Assembly (NCBI RefSeq): GCF_950295315.1
Contig: NC_080168.1
Span: forward strand, 74,503,519 to 74,567,518
Length of the DNA: 64,000 nucleotides
Source: Erinaceus europaeus
Taxonomy: Eukaryota > Chordata > Mammalia > Eulipotyphla > Erinaceidae
Direction: 5' to 3'
Part shown: positions 57,334 through 64,000 of the stretch, piece after piece
Numbering within the stretch: position 1 is the first letter of the stretch
Layout: every line of letters begins with the position of its first letter
Translations under genes and position numbers: made by a program
The notes under the pieces: model-generated
Told to the model about the DNA's origin: nothing
Database searches by the model: none
Seen by the model: only the letters and a program-made list of their open reading frames with translations

Positions 57334-58284
57334 AGAAATGCTGACACTACCAAACTTTGTCACTCCCAGAATATATTACTCAGTATGTCTATACAGATTT
57401 CTAGATTACATACTTGGTGTAAGTGAAGTGGGGCCCCAGTGTTCAGTTTCAAGCTTTGGTCAGGAGAACAGTACAGACCAACAAACTCTCTATTCCTCTC
57501 CCTCGCCCCACTCTTTCACTACGCCACCATCCCCCATTAGTTCGTACAAATACATCCTTTCATACCCCGTCCCTTGAGTTGGTCACCTCTCAGTAATCTT
57601 TATTTACCAAGGCTAGTTAGACAGTGAGTGTGATGCCTGTTGCAAGCACATAACTGACTTGGGAGGGTCTCATCTTGTCATGAAGCATCAGCTTGTGATC
57701 TGTTTTCAAATCACTTGAGGAAGGAAGACTGACAGTGCTGGGCTAACATAACATAAAGGTTCTGTCTGCCATAAAATATCAGCTTGAATTTTGTTGTGTC
57801 AGGGGAGGAATACATTTTTTTTTTTTTACCACAGCCTGGTGAATTAAGAACAATATACAGAATGAAACGGTGAGCGTGTTACATTTGACTGTTGATAGGA
57901 TTTATATATGGAACATCAATTTTCTGTACAGGCATAATTGACTACATATTGTCATGATTTGAAAACTGCCAGAATATGTATGGTGTGTGGAATGTTAAAA
58001 TTTTAAGAACTGTAATGAAGAGGAAAAATCAGAAAACCTGAAAATGTACAACTGATAAAATTATTAATCTGAATTCTTTATCCAGAGTATATGAGAACCA
58101 GCTTTTCCCTTCATGGACTGCATGTAGAAAGATATAAGATAAATCAATTGTTTTAATGTGTTATCTTCCTAAATGTCAGTTCCTAGGGTTCTGGTATATA
58201 GTTCAATATTGGTCTCTTTCTCTAGAGCTTCCTCCCTTACGGTCCAGAGTCTAAGGCCAGCAGGTCTCAGGTCTCTTTATTTTT

Positions 58285-58507
58285 TTAATTTATTTTTTAT
58301 ATATTTTTTATCTTTACTTATTTATTGGTTAGAGACAGCCAGAAATTAAGAGGGAAGGGGGAGATAGGGAGAGATAAAGAGAGACCCCTTCAACATTACT
58401 TCACCACTTGCAAAGCTTTCCCCCTGCAGATGGGGACTGGGGGCTCGAACCCTAGTCCTTTCATACTGTAACATGTATGCTTAATCAGGTGTTTCACCAC
58501 CCAGCCC
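58285..58507 (-). repeat. SINE-B
   Basis: Full length with long AT-rich tail. Confidence 0.87.
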
Positions 58508-58997
58508 CCATCTCTTTCTTAGTATAAAAGGACTAGGATGTTTCTCTTCAGAGATGTTCACTGTCAGTTAAATTGGGGAAAAGAACAGTTTGAATGAAAA
58601 AATTGTCATCAGTCTAATCTTACCAGAAAACTCTGGAGCCTTGCAGCCCTAGTTAGTGGTGGTCACCAGGAAGTTACGGTAGTTAGTTGTTTGGAACGCA
58701 CTTTCTTTAACAGTAGCAATAGTGTACTACTTATGACCATATATATAAGTTGACTTCCAAGGGCAAATTGATCAAAAGAAACTTAGAGATTTTTGTGATT
58801 CAGTTAAACCAAAGATTCAGTGATGTCATGCTTGGCATTTGGCTCTGCTTAATTTCAGATTTTGCGTCCCCACCCACATCACTAATAGCATCCATTTCAT
58901 TTTCTCAGGGTTGTTTAGCCTAAGGCAGCTTTTGGTCTTTGCTGTCTTGAAAGTTATAAGTACATTGATTGGAAGTTTTTCTTTCTCTGTCTTTTTA

Positions 58998-59118
58998 AAA
59001 AGCTTTATTTATTATTGGTGTGTGTGGCAGGGAGAACCAGAGGATTCCTTTGGCCACATGTAATGCCGTGGATCAAATTCAAGACCAGCGCTTTCATTCA
59101 CTGCACTGTCTCCCAAGC
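58998..59118 (-). repeat. SINE-D, old
   Basis: Ends where Vingi copy 2's left flank begins. Confidence 0.6.
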
Positions 59119-59144
59119 GACAGTTTTTCTTTCTCCGTCTACAC

Positions 59145-60036
59145 CATCTACACCATGCCTCGGCCTCGCGTGAGCTTAATGTGCAGCTTGGCGATACGAG
59201 AATCCGGCATGAAGCCCAGCCAGCCTATCTTGGTGTTACTCTCGATCACACTCTGTCATTTCACAAACATCTCATAAAAACTGCAGCAAAGGTGGGCGCG
59301 AGGAATAACATCATTGCAAGACTGGCCAGCTCCTCATGGGGCGCGAGCGCTTCCACACTACGATCATCATCTCTGGCATTATGCTATTCCACTGCAGAAT
59401 ACTGTGCCCCAGTATGGTTCCGTAGCCCCCATGCTCACTTGGTCGATTCCAAATTATATTCCTCCATGAGGATAATTTCTGGAACCATCCGTTCTACCCC
59501 GGTTCCATGGCTGCCAGTTCTTAGCAACATCGCCCCGCCAGATATTCGTCGGGATGCGGCATCATCTAAGTTCATTTCCCACGTCTACGCTCGACCGGAC
59601 CTGCCAATATATGCGGATATCTTCGCCCACCCTGTCCAACGCTTGAGGTCTCGTCACCCAATCTGGTCCCCTACGCCTACACTGAACTTCTCTGTTCCAG
59701 TCTCTTGGAAACAGAGCTGGCAGTCAGCTGAGGTAAAGAACAAACACCTCATCACAGACCCCTGCAAGCGTCAACCCAGCTTTGACCTAGCACGTTATGA
59801 TTGGGCCCTCCTCAATCGCTATCGAACAGGCCATGGCCGGTGCGTCGCTAAGTTCCATCGCTGGGGAGCCAGAGATGACCCGAACTGCCCCTGCGGCTAC
59901 AGACAGACTATGACCCACATAGTCAACGACTGCCACCTCTCCAGATTCAAAGGAGGTCTCGAAACTTTACATCAGGCTCAACCTGATGCTGTTGACTGGC
60001 TACGGAAAAAGGGCAAACGCTAGAAGAAGAATTAAG
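59145..60036 (+). mobile_element. Vingi-type non-LTR retrotransposon, 5'-truncated copy 2
   Basis: About 97% identical by eye to the 3' part of copy 1, beginning just after the RT active site. An uninterrupted 280-codon frame (59181-60023) covers the thumb and C-terminal domain. Here the zinc knuckle is intact: C-x1-C-x7-H-x4-C in CPCGYRQTMTHIVNDC (about 59886-59933). The shared end is CGCTAGAAGAAG. No clear target duplication sits directly after it. A candidate pair is GACAGTTTTTCTTTCT (59119-59134) and CAGAGTTTTCTTTTCT (60205-60220), which would add 60037-60204 to the inserted unit. The near-identity of the two copies implies recent activity. Confidence 0.83.
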
Positions 60037-60204
60037 CAAGCCAACCTACCTTTTGTCTCCTCATGCTGTTGGTTTTCTTGACACTTTTGCAGCAGTTCAC
60101 ATGCATCAGAACATCAGACATCCACAGCATCAGGACACCGGGGCATGATCCCCACTGAACCATTGGTGAGCTTTGGATCCACAGCTCCACTGCTTAATCT
60201 ACAT
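60037..60204 (+). other. Unassigned segment after Vingi copy 2
   Basis: About 168 bases absent after copy 1, ending at the start of a (TTTTC)n array. It has no similarity to other repeats in the window. It is either host flank or sequence carried along with the Vingi insertion. Confidence 0.35.
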
Positions 60205-60205
60205 C

Positions 60206-60330
60206 AGAGTTTTCTTTTCTTTTCTTTTCTTTTCTTTTCTTTTCTTTTCTTTTCTTTTCTTTTCTTTTCTTCTCTTCTCTTCTCTTCTCTTCTCTTTTCT
60301 TTTCTTTTTCCTTTCTTTTCTTTTTTTTTC
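60206..60330. repeat. (TTTTC)n and (TCTCT)n array
   Basis: Pentamer array of about 125 bases 3' of Vingi copy 2. Confidence 0.95.
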
Positions 60331-60491
60331 TTCCCTCCTCAAACACTGCCTGCTACTTTCTCACAGAGTAAAATGGTGAGACTAATGAAAGAGGAATGGG
60401 GCTTAAAAACAGAAATGCATTTTAGACTCCTTAAATAGAAGTAGTTGAGCCCATACACACACACATGTACATGTAAACATACACGTATTTT

Positions 60492-60640
60492 TTTAAAAGA
60501 ATTATTTGTTTATTCACGAGAAAGACAGGAAGAGAGAAAGAACCAGACATCGCTCTAGTACATGTGCTTCTGGGGATCGAACTCGGGACCTCATGGTTGA
60601 GAATCCAATGCTTCACCCACTGTGCCACCTCCCGGACCAT
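60492..60640 (-). repeat. SINE-D
   Basis: Full copy, GATCGAACTCGGGACCTCAT at box B. Confidence 0.9.
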
Positions 60641-60939
60641 CACGATTTTTTTGGTTTGTTTTTTGTTTTTACAAAGAACAACAACATCAGTTTTTCATCC
60701 AAGAGCTCATCTGCTTATCTGCACAATCACCAGTGTTGAACTTTTCTCTTTTGTAAATAGGAGAAGTGTCTTACCCATGACCTAATAGTCCAGGGTTTGA
60801 AATTGGTGTTTTTGTTTTAATTTCCAGCTTTAGGAGTGCATCTTTGTTCCAACTTTCAAGTGGCTGAGAGATATTTTTTTTAATAAGCAAAACAATTTTG
60901 AGTGAATTTTATACTAATTGAAGTTGACGTTTGTCTGAT

Positions 60940-61195
60940 TTTTAAAAAAATTTCTTGGGGGATTAATGTTTTACAGTCGACAATAAATACAATAGTTTGT
61001 ACATGCATAACATTTCTCAGTTTTCCACATAACAATACAACCCCCACTAGGTCTTCTGTCATCCTTTTCCAGGACCTGTACTCTCCCCTGCAACACACAT
61101 AGACCCCAGAGTCTTACTTTGGTGCAATACACCAACTCCAGTTCAGATTCGACTTGTGTTTTCTCTTCTGATCTTGTTTCTCAACTTCTGTTCTA
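60940..61195 (-). mobile_element. L1-A 3' end
   Basis: Longest antisense L1-A fragment. It reaches into the ORF2/3' UTR boundary (reverse complement of the CTTGTTTTTCAACTTC region). Confidence 0.85.
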
Positions 61196-61958
61196 ATACA
61201 TCTGTCTTTGGTAGTATTGCATTGTTTTAAGTTTTCTTTCTGTACTGTGAGTATGAGTCAGCCAACATTGAGCACATAGCCACTCATGCAGAGGAGTCTG
61301 TACAGGCTCTGTGATGCAAATAAACCATAGCAACGAGTTTAGAATTTTTCTTTGCAACTCAGTCAGTTATCTGTCTTACTATACCTTGAAGCCAATTTGT
61401 ATTTTTCACAGAGCCAGGTGCCAAGCTGTCAGGTAACATCTGCAAGTGGCTTGCATTGCTCTAATAGTGTCTGCATATGCTCAGCTCTGTATGAAGATGT
61501 TTTTCATTTGACATGGAGTCATCGTTGGTCTTCTTCTCCACCTACTCCATTAAGCAGACACACCTGCACATGTTACTGATTTGATCCACTTTCAGAGGAG
61601 GGTGGTGCCTAGTGTATCTCTCCCTGTTGCTCCTATTTGCTTGGGTGCCACTTGGGAAATTATTCATCCAGCTAAAGTACTTTGATAGTGGGGAGGGCAG
61701 TAGGTAGTTGTTAAGGCATTTCCTGAAAAATCCTGCATATCTAACCTGAGTTATCCAATAAGGATTTAGTTGAGGTTTTTGTTCTCTCTCTCTTTAATTT
61801 TTATTAGTGATGTAATATTGGTTTACGAAATTAAGCTGACAGGTATAATTCCATACGGTCCCCACCACTAGAGTTCTGTGTCCCCACTCCCTCCACTGGA
61901 AATTGCATTAGTTCTCCCAAGATCACAGATATGGCTTGACTATTATTTCTATAAGTAA

Positions 61959-61962
<4 letters not shown>

Positions 61963-62005
<43 letters not shown>
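61963..62005. repeat. (CA)n
   Basis: About 21 units inside the old L1-B. Confidence 0.95.
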
Positions 62006-62006
<1 letters not shown>

Positions 62007-62641
62007 CCCCATGGTCCTGTCTTTTCTTCCTTTCTAAGTCACACCTACTACTTCTGAGTTTCTTTTCTTTCTTTCTTCTCTCTCTGGGTCCTGGGAATTA
62101 GAGTTCAGGGCCTTCTGGTCATCTTCCCCTAATATTACCCCTCTGGCAGTATGGACCAAAATTCTTTATGGAGTGGAGAAGTTGAGATTTCTGGTTTCTG
62201 TAGTTGCTTCTCCATTGGACATGCATGTTGGCAGGTCGATCCATACCACCAGCCTGCTTCTGTCTTTCCCTAGTGAGGCAGGGCTCTGGAGAGGTGAGGT
62301 TTCAGGACACATTGGTGAGGGTTGTTTGCCCAAGGAGTTCAGGATGAAATCATGGTAGCATCCACAACTTCATGGCTAGAAGGCAGAAAGATACAAATCA
62401 GAACAAAATGTTTAATAAACAGGAACCAAAAGGTAAGACTATAGCAGATGAGATTTGGGGTCTCCATTTTTGAAAAAGCTAGAAAGTCTATTTTAGGTAT
62501 ATTACAAGGGGCCCATGACTACTAATTTTTGCCTGAGCCTGACAGCTAATATGCAGGTGGGCTAAAGGTATTGTCTGAGGAGGTGGTCTCAAGAGTTGGA
62601 AATAAGACTAGAAAGCTGGATCAGATAAGAGAGTACCTCTT

Positions 62642-62935
62642 TTTTTTTTAAATTTTTTTAAAGTTTTTTTTTTAATTCCCTTTTGTTGCCCTTGTTGTTT
62701 TATTGTTGTAGTTATTACTGATGTCGTTGTTGTTGGATAGGACAGAGAGAAATGGAGAGAGGAGGGGAAGACAGAGAGGGGGAGAGAAAGACAGACACCT
62801 GCAGACCTGCTTCACCGCCTGTGAAGGGACCTGCCTGCAGGTGAGGAGCCGGGGGCTCGGACCGGGATCCTGACGCCGGTCCTTGAGTTTAGCGCCACCT
62901 GCGCCTAACCCGCTGCGCTACAGCCCGACTCCCAC
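62642..62935 (-). repeat. SINE-A inside old L1-B
   Basis: Near-consensus copy splitting the L1-B element. 13-bp duplication GAGAGTACCTCTT (62629-62641, 62936-62948). Confidence 0.93.
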
Positions 62936-63794
62936 GAGAGTACCTCTTAAATATAGGAAAAGTATTTAAATACCATTACCTATTACCCCCACTGATCTGA
63001 TCTAGGACCTATATTCAGCACAGGAGCCTATGCAACCTCTGCATCCCTTTAAGTCTGAACTTGCATTTCATCATCATAGCTAGGAACATTCTAGGCTATA
63101 TTCATTGTAGGACCCATCCTCCTTGAGTGACAGAATATGTTGGCTGAGCCTCCCTTCGGAGAGTGGGGCAGTCCCTACCATTGTTCCAAATTGAGGGCTA
63201 GGTCCTGTAGAGGCCCACAAAAGGGTTTATGATGTTCCTAATGGAGATGATCAGCAACGGTGGAGAGAGGGATCTGTTAGAGGTCTAGGCCCATCATGTC
63301 TGTGTAGGAATCCCAGGATTCCCTGACTTGGGCTCTGGGTGATGGGGTGGCCTGGTGGTGACCAAAAGAGCCATCGTTAAAGTATGCTGGTATCTTGCTC
63401 TTATTCATATTTTGTAGTCCTTACTTTATTTGACAAATTTAGCCTTAGAGTAATTAAGGGGAAGGGTATCTAGGTCTAAGTAGGAATTATTTAAGTATTT
63501 TATGGTGTCTTTTTTAGGTCTTTCTACTTGCTTGCTGCACTTATTGAGTCACAGCAAACTATGGAACACTTTTAAGTGTTTAAATATGGTAAATTTTCTT
63601 TAAGAAATCATCAGAATCCCTGTAACTTTGAGGACTGAAAACATGAGTTCTGACCCCTGGCTCTACAGCTAATCAGATGTTTGACTTTGAGTAGGCTACA
63701 AACAAATTTTCTGAGTCACTTTGATATTAGTTACTCACTAAGGGAGCACATGTTCCAGAGTCACAGAGAGGGGTTGAAACTGATCAACATTGGT

Positions 63795-63920
63795 CTATAT
63801 GTATGAATGTATGAGAGAGGAGGAAGAAGAGATAGTATCCAAAAAGCATATGCTGACAGTAGGAATTGAACTTAATTCCTAAAAGTCTAAAAGCTTTTTC
63901 TACTGTACCACCTCCCAGGC
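63795..63920 (-). repeat. SINE-D, diverged
   Basis: CTACTGTACCACCTCCCAGG end. Confidence 0.7.
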
Positions 63921-63925
63921 TGCCC

Positions 63926-64000
63926 TACTTTTATTTTATTTATTTATTTATTTATTTATTTATTTTATTAGAGAGAAAGGGCACCAGAGTAGCATTTCAG
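63926..64000 (-). repeat. SINE (probably D), cut by window end
   Basis: (TTTA)n tail then AGAGAGAAAGGGCACCAGAG. Confidence 0.6.

Larger units (their letters stand above)
61790..63540 (-). mobile_element. Long old L1-B element, interrupted
   Basis: The longest L1-B-type sequence, about 1.45 kb without its guests. It contains a (CA)n array at 61963-62005 and a young SINE-A at 62642-62935. Strong divergence from the 52060 copy marks it as an older subtype. Confidence 0.6.
44551..64000. other. 3' flank / intergenic
   Basis: No exon is recognised. Repeat-poor blocks are 44551-45398, 46092-46304, 47010-47470, 47804-48183, 48563-49051, 50673-51002, 51535-52046, 52295-53043, 53147-53591, 54414-54689, 54907-55363, 57348-58284, 58511-58997, 61196-61789 and 63541-63794. 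A short (CA)n is at 44835-44849. In human the next gene is ENOX1 (from memory); none of its exons is visible here. Confidence 0.7.

Overview
This is nuclear DNA from a hedgehog (family Erinaceidae; Erinaceus or Atelerix). Three things point there: introns packed with several tRNA-derived SINE families of the ERI type, L1 elements, and two copies of a non-LTR retrotransposon whose reverse transcriptase fits Vingi, a clade reported among mammals only from hedgehogs. The species call rests on recognised repeats, not on a database search.

The only host gene I can support is DNAJC15 (MCJ), on the + strand. Exons 2 to 6 lie at 8409-8460, 11566-11639, 21943-22019, 25833-25903 and 44324-44394 (stop codon 44392-44394). 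They have consensus splice sites, compatible phases and 114 codons, equivalent to human residues 37-150. Exon 1 and the promoter must lie upstream. A poly(A) signal sits at 44525-44530. The product is an inner-mitochondrial-membrane J protein with one transmembrane segment (exon 2) and a C-terminal J domain (exons 4-6, HPD at the end of exon 5). The sequence after about 44.55 kb is intergenic or distal 3' flank, with no further exon recognised.

Repeat families, with working names used below. SINE-A: long ERI-type, with tRNA-like boxes such as TAGCGCAGC and GGTTCGAGCCC and a body ending in CAACAAAAGGGAATAAAT; some copies carry an extra 3' module (gcctccaggagcagtgg...ggaggc). SINE-B: head GGTGGCACACCTGGTTGAG, ending CCAATAAATAAAG. 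SINE-C: head GATAGCATAATGGTTATGCA, ending GCAGTGCTCTGGTTAAAA. SINE-D: head GGTGGCACAGTGGATAAAGC, with the landmark GCACATGTACCAGAGTGAT. 'Minor SINE' means an older tRNA-like unit that I could not place. L1-A: young L1 whose 3' end reads TAAAACATTAATTCCCCAATAAA. L1-B: a second poly(A)-tailed LINE 3'-end family, landmark CACAATTCCCACCACCAGA in antisense.

Layout. 1-8.4 kb: intron 1 with SINEs. 8.4-11.6 kb: exons 2-3 with a Vingi copy between them. 11.6-25.9 kb: introns 3-4 with nested SINEs and L1 ends. 25.9-44.3 kb: the 18.4-kb intron 5, holding L1-B, an LTR remnant with a tRNA-Lys-like primer site, a composite LINE/SINE insertion, and the longest repeat-poor block (41.8-43.25 kb). 44.4-64 kb: 3' flank with a solo LTR, a 1.6-kb truncated L1, a second Vingi copy, and a long old L1-B hosting a young SINE-A.

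No CRISPR array, rRNA gene, functional tRNA gene or prokaryote-type system is present. The most interesting material is the record of retroposition: reuse of one target site, a composite retroposon inside a single target duplication, internally rearranged LTR elements, and the two Vingi copies.
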